From Flavobacteriia bacterium (GTDB lineage Bacteria; Bacteroidota; Bacteroidia; Flavobacteriales_D; Crocinitomicaceae): a DNA stretch of 24,308 bases. Positions 1 to 8,470 of this stretch are shown one piece after another. A program made the position numbers and the translations under genes. The notes under the pieces are model-generated. The model saw only the letters and a list, made by a program, of their open reading frames with translations. It made no database searches and was not told where the DNA came from. Positions within the stretch are counted from its first letter, which is position 1; every line of letters begins with the position of its first letter. The stretch lies in assembly GCA_009925805.1 (NCBI GenBank), contig RFQF01000008.1, positions 1 through 24,308 on the forward strand, in the 5' to 3' direction.

Positions 1-1
1 C

Positions 2-2596
2 ACCACCCCAGGTTCTTACGACATTACCTTTAACAACGGTGTTGGCTCGATGCCTTTTGATTGTGCCATAACCAAATTCAATCCGTCGGGAACGAATTTG
101 TTGTATTCCATTTATTTTGGAGGTTCGGGAAATGAAACGCCTCACAGTATCGTGGCTGGGCCCACGGGTGAGTTGTATGTTTACGGAGTAACCTGTTCGA
201 GTAATTTCCCCATAACGAACGGAGCCTATGATGGTTCGTTTAATGGAGGTCCTTCCGTAACGGAAAATTCGCTTACCTTCAATGGAAGTGATATTTTCAT
301 TGCGCGATTCAGCACCAACGGAGCCAACCTTATTGCCTCGACCTATTTAGGGGGCAACAACCTGGATGGATTGAACATCAACACCTTACATTACAACTAC
401 GGCGATCAATTTCGAGGAGAAATCATCTTAGATGGCTCTGGGAATGTTTACATTTCAAGTACCACGGCCTCCAACAATTTTCCTACGACACCGGGGGTTT
501 ATTCAACATCATTGAGCGGAAATCAAGACGCGGTGGTTTGCAAGCTCAACAACACGTTAACCAGCTTACTTTGGAGCAGCTATTTTGGAGGAAGCGGATC
601 CGAATCGGGCAATTCCATTGATCTTAGCCCAAACGGGCAGGTGTATGTAGCGGGAGGCTCTACGTCTCCGAATTTCCCAGGAGTGGGTTCAGGAAATACG
701 CTGAACAACAACGGAGGGATTTCCGATGGGTATTTAGCGCGGTTTAATCCATCGAACGGAAGTGTTACTTCTGCTACCTTTTTAGGGGCTAACGAATATG
801 ATCAGGCTTATTTCGTGCGATGTGATCCATCGAACTTGGTCTATGTTTACGGGCAGACCGAATCGAATTGGGCTATTACTCCTGGATGTTCGGGAACGCC
901 TAATTCGGGTCAGTTCATCCGTAAGTACGACGGCACTTTACAAAACATACAATGGAGTACCGTTTTTGGCGCAGGTACCGGTCATGTTGAAATCTCCCCT
1001 ACGGCTTTCTTGGTATCCGATTGTTATGAAATTTATGTAGCCGGTTGGGGAGGTCAATTGAACGCAAATAGCAGTGTTTCGCAAGCCACGCATTCTACCA
1101 CCAACGGATTTATTACTACTCCGGGTGCCTTCCAAACCAATACAAACGGTTCAAATTTTTATTTGGGCGTATTCAAACCTAATGCGCAAGCGGTGGACTA
1201 TGCCACCTATATGGGTGGGCTCACCGGGAGCTCGAATCACGTCGATGGTGGAACAAGCCGTTTCGACAAAAAAGGACGTATTTACCACGCTGTGTGTGGC
1301 GCTTGCGGAGGCAACAATTATGGATTCACTTCCACGCCCGGTAGTTGGTCTCCCCAAAATCCCAGCCCTAATTGCAATATGGCCGTGTTTAAGTTCGACC
1401 TAAGTACCTTGGATGCGATTATAGCACAACCGTCTCCATTGATCTGTATTCCTCAACCCGTGGTTTTTACCAATAATAGCGTCAATGGAAATTCATTTTT
1501 TTGGGACTTTGGCGACAACACCAGCTCAAACCAATTTCAACCTAGCCATTTGTATGCGAGTGCAGGGGTTTATAACGTTTCTTTAATTGTTTCAGATTCG
1601 GCAAATTGCTATGTGCCAGACACCGCTTTTATTCAAGTAAACATTGGCGATTTTCAAGGGGGAGTTACGCTGCCGACCCAGGCGATATGCCCAGGAAGTC
1701 CCTTCCAACTGGATGCATTTGGTGGTTCGAGTTATTTATGGTCACCGGCCAACCTGCTATCCAACCCCAACGTGGCGAATCCCATAGCAACCGTTAACAG
1801 CAATACCGTTTTTTCAGTCATCATTTCCGACAGTTGCGGATCGGATACCCTTCAGGTACCACTCAATGTGGTGCCCCTTTCATTGACCCTAACGCCCGAT
1901 ACCTCCATTTGCATTGGCGCCCAAGTGCCCTTAAATGCTTCGGGACAAGGCAGCATTGCGTGGAATGCTTCCCCAAGTTTAAACACACTGGTAGGAAACA
2001 ACGTTATTGCCACCCCCTCCAATACGACTACGTATACTGCGACCTTAACCAGTCCTGAAGGTTGTGTCCTCTCCGATAGCACCACGGTTACCGTATATTT
2101 TACGCCCCCTGTTTCCAATTTACCTGATACGCTCATCGTATGTTTAGGGGAGAGCACCACCCTAACCGTAAACGGGGCAAATACCTATTCCTGGTCGCCC
2201 AATACGAATATTTCTTCAGTAACTGGATCCACGGTTACCCTTTGGCCACAACAAAACATGTACTATTTCTGTCAATTCACCAATGCGTGTGGAACGCTCG
2301 AAGACAGTGTTTATATTACGCTTCTTACAGCGAACATTACGGCAGGAAACGATACGATTATTTGTCCCAGTGAAGTGGCGCATTTATGGGCCAACGGTGG
2401 TGTATACTATCAATGGTCTCCTTCCTCTTCAATTGTAAATCAGGCCACGAATCAGGTTTGGGTAATTATCGCGTTATTGGAACGGACATCAACGGTTGTA
2501 AGGATACGGCTTACGTCGAGGTGGTGCTGCATCCCTTGCCTACGATTGCTATTTCTCCCAACATCCAAGCTTTTTACGGTGATCAAATCGAATTAA
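2..2596 (+). CDS. SBBP/PKD-repeat T9SS cargo protein, N-terminal part (5' partial, frameshifted)
   Basis: The frame is open to the left edge, so the true start and any signal peptide lie outside the window. The first ~450 residues carry SBBP-type beta-propeller repeats, recognisable by recurring Y-x-GG-S and GNVY / GQVYVAG strands with NFP-T-PG turns. A PKD domain follows (F-x-WDFGD around 1500-1510, then H-x-YxxxGxYNVSL). After it come at least four Ig-like repeats with a YxWSP core, for example YLWSPANLL and YSWSPNTNI. Homology stops near 2456; the last ~45 codons to the stop at 2596 are out of frame. The authentic continuation is in the next frame and ends in a gliding-type sorting domain. 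Such proteins are normally exported by the type IX system and act at the cell surface or are released. The natural substrate or binding partner cannot be read from the sequence. Confidence 0.85.
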   Translation, partial: TTPGSYDITFNNGVGSMPFDCAITKFNPSGTNLLYSIYFGGSGNETPHSIVAGPTGELYVYGVTCSSNFPITNGAYDGSFNGGPSVTENSLTFNGSDIFIARFSTNGANLIASTYLGGNNLDGLNINTLHYNYGDQFRGEIILDGSGNVYISSTTASNNFPTTPGVYSTSLSGNQDAVVCKLNNTLTSLLWSSYFGGSGSESGNSIDLSPNGQVYVAGGSTSPNFPGVGSGNTLNNNGGISDGYLARFNPSNGSVTSATFLGANEYDQAYFVRCDPSNLVYVYGQTESNWAITPGCSGTPNSGQFIRKYDGTLQNIQWSTVFGAGTGHVEISPTAFLVSDCYEIYVAGWGGQLNANSSVSQATHSTTNGFITTPGAFQTNTNGSNFYLGVFKPNAQAVDYATYMGGLTGSSNHVDGGTSRFDKKGRIYHAVCGACGGNNYGFTSTPGSWSPQNPSPNCNMAVFKFDLSTLDAIIAQPSPLICIPQPVVFTNNSVNGNSFFWDFGDNTSSNQFQPSHLYASAGVYNVSLIVSDSANCYVPDTAFIQVNIGDFQGGVTLPTQAICPGSPFQLDAFGGSSYLWSPANLLSNPNVANPIATVNSNTVFSVIISDSCGSDTLQVPLNVVPLSLTLTPDTSICIGAQVPLNASGQGSIAWNASPSLNTLVGNNVIATPSNTTTYTATLTSPEGCVLSDSTTVTVYFTPPVSNLPDTLIVCLGESTTLTVNGANTYSWSPNTNISSVTGSTVTLWPQQNMYYFCQFTNACGTLEDSVYITLLTANITAGNDTIICPSEVAHLWANGGVYYQWSPSSSIVNQATNQVWVIIALLERTSTVVRIRLTSRWCCIPCLRLLFLPTSKLFTVIKSN

Positions 2597-3039
2597 ACGC
2601 CCTAGGTAATAGTTCTGGGGTTTATACCTGGGCCCCCCCCGAGTTTTTATCGTGCGTAAATTGTCCAAACCCTATTGCTACGCCAAATAACGATTTTGCC
2701 TATACCGTCACCTTTGTGGATGAGAACGGCTGTGTTGCCACCGCAACGGTGAATATTAGCTACGACCCCGTTATTTATGTGCCGAATACCTTTATTCCGG
2801 ACGGCAACGAAACCAACGATTTTTTTAAGGCCTATGGCGGGAATATAAAAACGATGGAATTGATGATTTTTAATCGATGGGGGGAATTAATTCGAACATT
2901 AACTTCCTTGGAAGATTCTTGGGATGGTACCTATCAGGGACTACCCAGTCCGGATGGTACCTATACCTGGAAATTGAACTACACCGACAAGCATGAACGT
3001 AAATACCAACTTACAGGTCATGTTACCTTACTGCGGTAA
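2386..3039 (+). CDS. C-terminal part of the same cargo protein with gliding motility-associated (T9SS type B) domain
   Basis: This open frame begins at an ATG at 2386, but convincing homology starts only near 2464 (GNYRVIGTDINGC), so the upstream ~26 codons are out-of-frame noise. One complete Ig-like repeat follows, with GVYTWAPPEFLSC and ENGC. The last ~90 residues match the gliding motility-associated C-terminal domain: VPNTFIPDGNETND, then MIFNRWGELI, W-DGTYQG, PDGTYTWKL and a final GHVTLLR. In the family this domain is the T9SS type B sorting signal and is cleaved at the outer membrane. The fragment lacks a signal peptide, so it would be functional only as the end of the preceding gene. 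A run of eight C at 2633-2640 lies in the GC-rich stretch but does not break the frame. Confidence 0.85.
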   Translation: MGQRWCILSMVSFLFNCKSGHESGLGNYRVIGTDINGCKDTAYVEVVLHPLPTIAISPNIQAFYGDQIELNALGNSSGVYTWAPPEFLSCVNCPNPIATPNNDFAYTVTFVDENGCVATATVNISYDPVIYVPNTFIPDGNETNDFFKAYGGNIKTMELMIFNRWGELIRTLTSLEDSWDGTYQGLPSPDGTYTWKLNYTDKHERKYQLTGHVTLLR

Positions 3040-3053
3040 GCTTTGTAATTTGC

Positions 3054-3061
3054 TACCTTTG
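3054..3061 (+). promoter_or_regulatory. Bacteroidota -7 element (TACCTTTG) for the hydrolase gene
   Basis: TACCTTTG is a full match to the Bacteroidota -7 consensus TAnnTTTG. It ends exactly 4 nt before the ATG at 3066, so transcription would begin at or next to the start codon. No clear TTG -33 element is visible at 17-20 nt upstream. Confidence 0.6.
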
Positions 3062-3065
3062 TGCC

Positions 3066-3716
3066 ATGTCCAAACTTACCATTGAGCAATTTACCTTTAA
3101 TGCTTTCCAGGAAAACACCATCGTGGTTGCTGACTCCCGAGGTAACGCAGTAATCATTGATCCAGGATGCTATACCTCTACGGAAAAGGCCGTACTTCGT
3201 TCCTACATCGATGAACAGCAGCTGCGTGTGCTTGGATTGCTCAATACCCATTGCCATATCGATCATGTCTTGGGAAATCATTGGGTATCTTCTACCTTCG
3301 ATGTAGCTTTGGGCATTCATCCGCTGGAGCAAGAAGGTCTTTTTCGGGTAAAGGAATATGCGCATGTGTACGGTTTTGAGGGTTATGAACCTTCCCCCGA
3401 ACCCGGTTTTTTACTTTCCGATCAGATGACGTTAACGTTTGGAGCAATTGCATTGAACGTATTGCATACGCCCGGACATTCCGCAGGACATGTGGTTTTT
3501 TATCTTGAACAGGAAGGAATCGTAATCAATGGGGATGTTCTTTTCAAGGGAAGTTTTGGTAGGACCGACCTCCCGGGTGGAGATTTGCCGACATTGAAAA
3601 ACTCGATATACAAGGTGCTATTTGAACTTCCTGAGGAAACCCTTGTCTATTGCGGGCATGGCCCAACAACAACGATTGGGGCTGAAAAAAAACACAATTA
3701 CATTGCCCAATTTTAA
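3066..3716 (+). CDS. Metallo-beta-lactamase-fold hydrolase (glyoxalase II-like)
   Basis: The 216-residue protein has the full zinc-binding set of the glyoxalase II / MBL superfamily: H62-x-H64-x-D66-H67 in THCHIDH, H138 in HTPGHSAGH, D157 in NGDVLF and H198 in CGHGP, plus a late H210. Length and motif spacing fit the short YcbL-type hydrolases, which lack the C-terminal helical domain of classical GloB. The likely role is cytoplasmic hydrolysis of a thioester such as S-lactoylglutathione or a related compound. Substrate is not determined, since many Bacteroidota lack glutathione. The start at 3066 is preferred because a strong -7 element sits 4 nt upstream and the protein begins like the family. 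Its stop overlaps the next start by one base (TAATG), so it is probably translationally coupled to the glycosyltransferase. Confidence 0.88.
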   Translation: MSKLTIEQFTFNAFQENTIVVADSRGNAVIIDPGCYTSTEKAVLRSYIDEQQLRVLGLLNTHCHIDHVLGNHWVSSTFDVALGIHPLEQEGLFRVKEYAHVYGFEGYEPSPEPGFLLSDQMTLTFGAIALNVLHTPGHSAGHVVFYLEQEGIVINGDVLFKGSFGRTDLPGGDLPTLKNSIYKVLFELPEETLVYCGHGPTTTIGAEKKHNYIAQF

Positions 3717-4825
3717 TGGTCGTCGCAATTAACTGCCGTCAGCTCACGCACCGTAAACTCGAAGGTTTTGGTAATTACACCCTCGAGTTGGTCACGCGGT
3801 GGATTGAACAGCATCCGGACATTTCGTTTGTCTTGATTTTTGATCGAGAGCCCAAGTTCTTATTTCCTGAATATTCGCATGTAAAAAAGGTAGTAATCGG
3901 CCCTCCAACCAGGCATCCGGTGCTTTATTGGCTTTGGTTTGAATGGTCGATACCTCGGGTGTTGAATCGGGAAAAGGCGACGGTTTTCTTTTCTCCCGAT
4001 GGCTACAATTCCTTACGAAGTACCATACCGAGCCTCATTACTGTTCACGATTTGAATTTCGAACACAATCCTAAGGATCTTCCCAGGATTCTTGGGTTTT
4101 ATCTAAGAACCTTTTTTCCCAAATTCGTCCGAAAAGCCAACCACGTGCTTACCGTTTCACAATTCTCCAAGAACGACATCGTACAGAAATACCCATGTCA
4201 AGAGGAAAAAATTACGGCCATTCATAACGGTGCCAGCGAAGCTTACCTACCCGTAGAAAACAGCGAAAAAACGCAAATATCAAATGAAATATGCGAAGGA
4301 AGGCCATTTTTTTTATTTGTTGGCTCGCTGCATCCGCGAAAGAATGTGCGGCGTTTACTTCGGGCGTATGCCAAGCTTCAGGATCCTAAAGCGGATTTGG
4401 TGATTGTAGGAAGCGCGATGTGGAAATCGAATGATTACTCCATTCCATCGAGTCATGTAGATCGCATTCATTTTTTGGGATATTTGAACCAACAAAGGTT
4501 AGCGCGTATTATGGCGAGCGCCATGGCCTTGGCATACGTTCCCTACTTTGAAGGCTTCGGGATTCCACTCGTAGAAGCTATGCGTTGTGGTACCCCCATT
4601 CTATGCTCGAATACCACATGTTTGCCCGAAGTAGCAGGAGACGCAGCCATCTATTGCAATCCATTCGACGAAACCGAAATTCACGATGGACTTTTGAGGT
4701 TGCAAAACGATGCTAACTTGCGGGAAGAACTGTCGCAAAAGGGATTGAACAGGAGTCAACAATTTTCTTGGGATACTTCTGCTGCTCTGGCTTGGGAAAA
4801 ACTAATGGCTATCTCAGGCACTTAA
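3716..4825 (+). CDS. Glycosyltransferase family 4 (GT-B) protein
   Basis: This is a 369-residue GT-B fold enzyme. The N-terminal half has an acceptor-type Rossmann region (N-terminal GFGNYTLELV, and VHDLNFEHNP near residue 120). HNGASEAYLP leads into the donor half, with FLFVGSLHPRKNVRRLL and the GT4 E-x7-E signature at E279 and E287 (EGFGIPLVE). It probably transfers a nucleotide-sugar-derived sugar in cell-envelope polysaccharide or glycolipid synthesis at the inner face of the inner membrane; donor and acceptor are unknown. No other glycan-assembly genes are adjacent. It is coupled to the upstream hydrolase by a 1-nt stop/start overlap. Its 3' end overlaps the convergent paaD gene by 17 nt. 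Confidence 0.88.
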   Translation: MVVAINCRQLTHRKLEGFGNYTLELVTRWIEQHPDISFVLIFDREPKFLFPEYSHVKKVVIGPPTRHPVLYWLWFEWSIPRVLNREKATVFFSPDGYNSLRSTIPSLITVHDLNFEHNPKDLPRILGFYLRTFFPKFVRKANHVLTVSQFSKNDIVQKYPCQEEKITAIHNGASEAYLPVENSEKTQISNEICEGRPFFLFVGSLHPRKNVRRLLRAYAKLQDPKADLVIVGSAMWKSNDYSIPSSHVDRIHFLGYLNQQRLARIMASAMALAYVPYFEGFGIPLVEAMRCGTPILCSNTTCLPEVAGDAAIYCNPFDETEIHDGLLRLQNDANLREELSQKGLNRSQQFSWDTSAALAWEKLMAISGT

Positions 4826-5294
4826 AATAATCAAAAGGTTCTTTGCATGTCAAGCATTGATAATGTGCTTTGCAAGCTGTACTACCAAACTGACTGATCA
4901 TTTTCGTAAGCTCTGATTTACACAATGGGCAAGGCACAACGGTTGGGGTGCTGAACAAAACACGTTTATCCACCTCATCGACGGGTGGTGCAATGCCATA
5001 TGCTTCAAGCTTTTGTTTTCCTTCTTCGGTAATCCAATCGGTGGTCCAAGCAGGAGAAAGTACCGTGGAAATAGAATACGTATCCACCTGGTACTTTTTT
5101 AACGTGGCATGTATTTCCGCTTCAATGGTGTGCATGGCGGGGCATCCACTGTAGGTAGGGGTAATGACGATGGACCATTCATCCTTTTCAAAATTCACAT
5201 CGCGCAAAATTCCCAAATCAAGGATCGAAAGGACGGGTACTTCGGGGTCTTTTACCTCGGATAAAATAGTTAACAAGAAATCTTTGGTTACCAT
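4809..5294 (-). CDS. paaD: PaaD, phenylacetyl-CoA epoxidase Fe-S maturation subunit
   Basis: The 161-residue protein starts MVTKDFLLTIL. It has an N-terminal MIP18/DUF59 domain (VKDPEVPVLSILDLGILRDV, then PTYSGCPAM). A C-terminal zinc-finger-like region holds CPLC and CKAHYQCLTC, ending in EPFDYFKC. That arrangement and length match PaaD, thought to mature or insert clusters for the PaaABCE complex. The open frame extends much further upstream, but that part overlaps PaaC in another frame and looks non-coding. I chose the internal ATG at 5294, which overlaps the paaC stop as ATGGTAA. It is the last gene of the paaABCD set and its 3' end overlaps the convergent glycosyltransferase gene. Confidence 0.93.
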   Translation of the reverse strand: MVTKDFLLTILSEVKDPEVPVLSILDLGILRDVNFEKDEWSIVITPTYSGCPAMHTIEAEIHATLKKYQVDTYSISTVLSPAWTTDWITEEGKQKLEAYGIAPPVDEVDKRVLFSTPTVVPCPLCKSELTKMISQFGSTACKAHYQCLTCKEPFDYFKCLR

Positions 5295-6040
5295 TCCATA
5301 CCGGGATATGCCCGCTGCATATATTGCATTTGAGCCAAGATATAACCCATGTGTTCTGAATGTCTTCCCAGGCGTCCAGCACCGAAAAACCCTTGATTGG
5401 TTGGCAGCTTCAAAGTAGCCTTTTCCATCACGGTTTCCACGGTTTCCAACCAAATTCCTCGGAGATTTTCCAGATTCGGTGCAATATCCTGAGCTAAGAG
5501 TTTTTGCTCTGCAGTATCCATGTGAAATAGTTCTTGTGTGTACCGCCATAAATCGAAAACTGCCAGCTGGGCGCGCTCATGGGAGAGCTCCGTTCCATCT
5601 CCCAAACGGATCACCCATTCTGAACTATGTTTCAAATGATATCGCGATTCTTTCAGAGATTTCTCCGCTATAGCTGCAAGGGATGTATCCTTGGAATCTT
5701 GCAAATGCTCGAACAATGGCACGCGAAACGCATCGAAGAAAAACTGACGAACTAGGGTATCAGCAAAATTACCGTTGGGTTGTTCAACGAGGATCGCATT
5801 CAAATATTGGTGTTCAAAACGAAGGAAAGCCAAAGCGTCTGCGTCGTTAAAATCCGGGGTAAGACCTGCAGCATAGGTGTAGATATTGGTAGCTTGACCA
5901 ATTAAATCGAGGGCAATGTTGGTCATGGCAATATCTTCTTCGAGGATGGGACCATGTCCGCACCATTCCGACAAGCGCTGGCCTAAAATTAAGCTATCGT
6001 CGCCCAGTCGTAATAAAAACGTATAAGTACTTTCTTCCAT
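5288..6040 (-). CDS. paaC: PaaC, phenylacetyl-CoA 1,2-epoxidase structural subunit
   Basis: This 250-residue ferritin-like protein has the size and motifs of PaaC: GQRLSEWCGHGPILEEDIAMTNIALDLIGQA near the N terminus, then FEHQYLNAILVEQP, FFFDAFRVPLFEHL and YHLKHSSEWVIRLGDGT. In the known complex PaaC is the non-catalytic partner of PaaA and holds the active dimer together. The start at 6040 (MEESTYTF) fits family length and follows the paaB stop with a 1-nt gap. A longer reading of the frame runs into paaB and is not supported. The stop overlaps the paaD start by 7 nt, so the genes are tightly coupled. Confidence 0.94.
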   Translation of the reverse strand: MEESTYTFLLRLGDDSLILGQRLSEWCGHGPILEEDIAMTNIALDLIGQATNIYTYAAGLTPDFNDADALAFLRFEHQYLNAILVEQPNGNFADTLVRQFFFDAFRVPLFEHLQDSKDTSLAAIAEKSLKESRYHLKHSSEWVIRLGDGTELSHERAQLAVFDLWRYTQELFHMDTAEQKLLAQDIAPNLENLRGIWLETVETVMEKATLKLPTNQGFFGAGRLGRHSEHMGYILAQMQYMQRAYPGMEW

Positions 6041-6041
6041 G

Positions 6042-6329
6042 CTACATATGTTCAATTCCGTCGGGCAGGTCGTAAAAGGTAGGATGGCGGTACACTTTTG
6101 AGTCAGCCGGTTCAAACATAGGCCCAGACTCTTTGGGATCCGAGGCAGTTATCAAGGCTGATTGCATTACCCAAATGGAAACGCCTTCCGATCTTCGGGT
6201 GTAAACGTCGCGTGCATTTTGCAAAGCCATCGCTGCATCAGGAGCACGCAGGCTTCCAACATGTTTGTGATTTAATCCCTGTTTACTGCGAATAAACACT
6301 TCCCACAACGGCCATTCATTGCTCGACAT
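6042..6329 (-). CDS. paaB: PaaB, phenylacetyl-CoA epoxidase small subunit
   Basis: The 95-residue protein matches the usual PaaB length and sequence. It starts MSSNEWPLWEVFIRSKQGLNHKHVGSL, then AMALQNARDVYTRRSEGVSIWVM and ends with FYDLPDGIEHM. PaaB is a small non-catalytic subunit required for the active complex, probably bridging PaaAC to the reductase. It sits 5 nt after paaA and 1 nt before paaC. Confidence 0.94.
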   Translation of the reverse strand: MSSNEWPLWEVFIRSKQGLNHKHVGSLRAPDAAMALQNARDVYTRRSEGVSIWVMQSALITASDPKESGPMFEPADSKVYRHPTFYDLPDGIEHM

Positions 6330-6334
6330 GCTGT

Positions 6335-7279
6335 TTAGTTTTGACGTGATTTACTTTTCGATGCAAAGGCAAGTGCTGCTTCACGGACCCAAGCTCCTTC
6401 CTCTTTGGCTTTTACTCGCGCTTCGATTCGTTCTTTATTACAAGGACCATTTCCGCCTACTACTTGCCAAAACTCGTCCCAATCGATATCGCCAAAATCG
6501 TAATGTCCCCGTTCTTCATTCCAACGAAGTTTCGGATCAGGTATGGTTAAACCGATGAGTTCTGCCTGAGGAACCGTTGCATCGACAAAGGATTGGCGCA
6601 ACTCATCGTTGGTATAGCGCTTTATGCGCCATCGCATGGATTGTTCGGTATGTTTAGATTCGGCATCGCTCGGGCCAAACATCATAAGTGCGGGCCACCA
6701 AAAACGATTCAAGGCGTCTTGCGCCATGGCTTTTTGGACTTCTGTTCCATTCATCAGGGAAGTCATGATTTCGTAGCCCTGCCGTTGGTGAAACGATTCT
6801 TCCTTGCAAATTTTTACCATCGCTCGGGCGTAGGGACCGTAAGACGTTCTGCACAATGCCACTTGATTCATGATCGCTGCCCCATCGACTAACCAACCAA
6901 CTGCGCCCATATCGGCCCAAGTGAGTGTAGGATAATTGAATATAGAAGAATATTTTACTTTTCCTTCGTGTAAATCGTCGATGGTCTCTTCGCGGCTTAT
7001 TCCCAAAGTTTCAGTAGCCGAATAAAGGTAAAGCCCATGCCCCGCCTCGTCCTGCACTTTGGCTAAAAGCACAGCCTTGCGTCGTAAGCTTGGGGCGCGT
7101 GTTATCCAGTTTCCTTCGGGAAGCATTCCCACAATTTCGCTGTGGGCATGTTGCGAAATTTGACGAATGAGTGCTTTACGGTAATTGTCGGGCATCCAAT
7201 CGTTGGGTTCAATCTTGATGTCCGCGTCGATTTTTTGTTGGAAATTTTCCGATAATTGTTCGATTGTTCGTGTTTCCAT
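6335..7279 (-). CDS. paaA: PaaA, catalytic di-iron oxygenase subunit of phenylacetyl-CoA 1,2-epoxidase
   Basis: The 314-residue protein contains the di-iron ligand pattern of the family: E48 in HAHSEIVGML, E78 and H81 in QDEAGHGLYL, and E161 and H164 in KEESFHQRQGYE. Substrate-pocket and C-terminal motifs (NRFWWPALMMFGPSD, GHYDFGDIDWDEFW) also fit. It inserts one oxygen atom into the aromatic ring of phenylacetyl-CoA in the cytoplasm, with electrons from PaaE. I chose METRTIEQL at 7279 over the longer frame because it fits family length and follows a good promoter (7288-7315). It leads paaABCD and is divergent from paaE. The CoA ligase (PaaK) and ring-opening genes (PaaG, PaaZ) are not in this window. 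Confidence 0.95.
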   Translation of the reverse strand: METRTIEQLSENFQQKIDADIKIEPNDWMPDNYRKALIRQISQHAHSEIVGMLPEGNWITRAPSLRRKAVLLAKVQDEAGHGLYLYSATETLGISREETIDDLHEGKVKYSSIFNYPTLTWADMGAVGWLVDGAAIMNQVALCRTSYGPYARAMVKICKEESFHQRQGYEIMTSLMNGTEVQKAMAQDALNRFWWPALMMFGPSDAESKHTEQSMRWRIKRYTNDELRQSFVDATVPQAELIGLTIPDPKLRWNEERGHYDFGDIDWDEFWQVVGGNGPCNKERIEARVKAKEEGAWVREAALAFASKSKSRQN

Positions 7280-7287
7280 GCTGATAA

Positions 7288-7315
7288 CAAAATTAACTAT
7301 TTCACGGTAATTCAA
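7288..7315 (-). promoter_or_regulatory. Promoter of paaABCD (TTG-N17-TAATTTTG)
   Basis: On the minus strand TTG lies at 7315-7313, then a 17-nt spacer, then TAATTTTG at 7295-7288, a full match to the Bacteroidota -7 consensus. The paaA ATG follows 8 nt later, giving a very short leader. No clear regulator-binding palindrome was recognised in the 122-bp paaA-paaE divergent region. Confidence 0.6.
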
Positions 7316-7401
7316 CAATGTATTGAGAAGCTCAAACTACAAAGTTCACTCTAGAACAAGACTTCAGTTTGAATTGTTTAATTTTACAACGAATTAACAT
7401 T

Positions 7402-8469
7402 ATGTCGCTAAAATTCCATTCGGTCTTGGTTCAATCAGTAAAGCCGTTAACAGAGGATTCTGCCGAATTTACCTTAGCCCTGCCGGAAGATCTTCACGAC
7501 GTTTTTGGCTATGAGGCCGGACAATATTTAACCATTAAACAGGAAATTGAAGGCCAAGAAATCCGCAGGTCGTATTCTTTATGCAGTGCCCCTTATGAAA
7601 AAACATGGAAAATAGGAATTAAGCGGGTTAATGCGGGTATTTTTTCGAATTATGCCTTAGATCATCTGCGGGCCGGCGACCGATTGGAAGTTATGCCTCC
7701 TATGGGAAACTTTCGAATTACCCCGGATAAGTCCAGGAAAAGTCATACCGTATTATTCGCCGCGGGAAGTGGAATTACCCCTGTCTTATCGATTGCCAAA
7801 ACGCTGTTAATGGAAGAGCCTCTTTCCACGGTGACGCTGTTTTATGGGAACAAGGGGTTTTCAAGTATTATGTTTTTAGAAGATCTGGAAGCATTAAAAA
7901 ACCAATACATTACCCGTTTTCGCTTGGTGCATGTGCTAAGCCGCGAAAGCCAAGGCATTCCCTTACAAAAAGGCAGAATTGATGCAGAAAAATTAGACCG
8001 ATTATTCAAGGCTTTTTTAGCGCAGGAACCCATAAACGATGTGTATGTTTGTGGGCCGGAGGCGATGATTTTGTCGGTAAAAAACTTTTTCGAAGCACGC
8101 GGTTTGGAACGAAACCAAATTCATTTTGAGTTATTTCATTCGGGATTGGCGGACAGCAAAAATTTGGAGGAAAAAATCATCGAAGGGGTCACTTGCGAAG
8201 TGCATTTAGTATTAGACGAGGACGCCATAACCTTTGAAATGACGCGGGAAGATGAAAACCTATTGGCGGCGGCTCAACGCGCGGGAGCCGATGTGCCCTT
8301 TGCCTGTAAGGGCGGCGTGTGTTGCACTTGTAAAGCAAAAATACTGGAAGGAACTGCCGAAATGCGCGTAAATTACGCCTTAGAACCTGAAGAAATAAAC
8401 CAAGGATATGTGCTGACTTGCCAAGCCATACCTACCTCATCAAAAATTACCGTATCATTCGACGAATAA
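7402..8469 (+). CDS. paaE: PaaE, NAD(P)H-dependent reductase of phenylacetyl-CoA epoxidase
   Basis: The 355-residue protein has three domains. An FAD-binding ferredoxin-reductase barrel comes first (GQYLTI, RRSYSLCS, then IKRVNAGIFSNYAL). The NAD(P)-binding domain follows (FAAGSGITPVLS, TLFYGNKG, VYVCGPEAM). A C-terminal plant-type 2Fe-2S ferredoxin domain ends the protein, with CKGGVCCTCKA and a fourth Cys in YVLTCQA. This is the PaaE layout, and it passes electrons to the PaaA di-iron site. I chose MSLKFHS at 7402 rather than the upstream start, whose first 11 residues look non-coding. Placing paaE divergent from paaABCD is a variation on the usual co-directional order. The next gene is a broken paralogue that starts 1 nt after this stop. 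Confidence 0.93.
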   Translation: MSLKFHSVLVQSVKPLTEDSAEFTLALPEDLHDVFGYEAGQYLTIKQEIEGQEIRRSYSLCSAPYEKTWKIGIKRVNAGIFSNYALDHLRAGDRLEVMPPMGNFRITPDKSRKSHTVLFAAGSGITPVLSIAKTLLMEEPLSTVTLFYGNKGFSSIMFLEDLEALKNQYITRFRLVHVLSRESQGIPLQKGRIDAEKLDRLFKAFLAQEPINDVYVCGPEAMILSVKNFFEARGLERNQIHFELFHSGLADSKNLEEKIIEGVTCEVHLVLDEDAITFEMTREDENLLAAAQRAGADVPFACKGGVCCTCKAKILEGTAEMRVNYALEPEEINQGYVLTCQAIPTSSKITVSFDE

Positions 8470-8470
8470 C

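Noticed and set aside
2444..2457. Short direct repeat AATCAGG twice at 12-nt spacing near the frameshift
   Set aside because: It is in-frame coding sequence for two NQ pairs and too short to support a repeat or recombination claim.
2633..2640. Run of eight C as the cause of the frameshift in the cargo gene
   Set aside because: The frame is intact and homologous on both sides of the run; the break is ~170 bp upstream.
4809..5549. A 246-residue reading of paaD with 85 extra N-terminal residues
   Set aside because: The extension is paaC in another frame; the internal ATG at 5294 fits PaaD length and makes a normal stop/start overlap.
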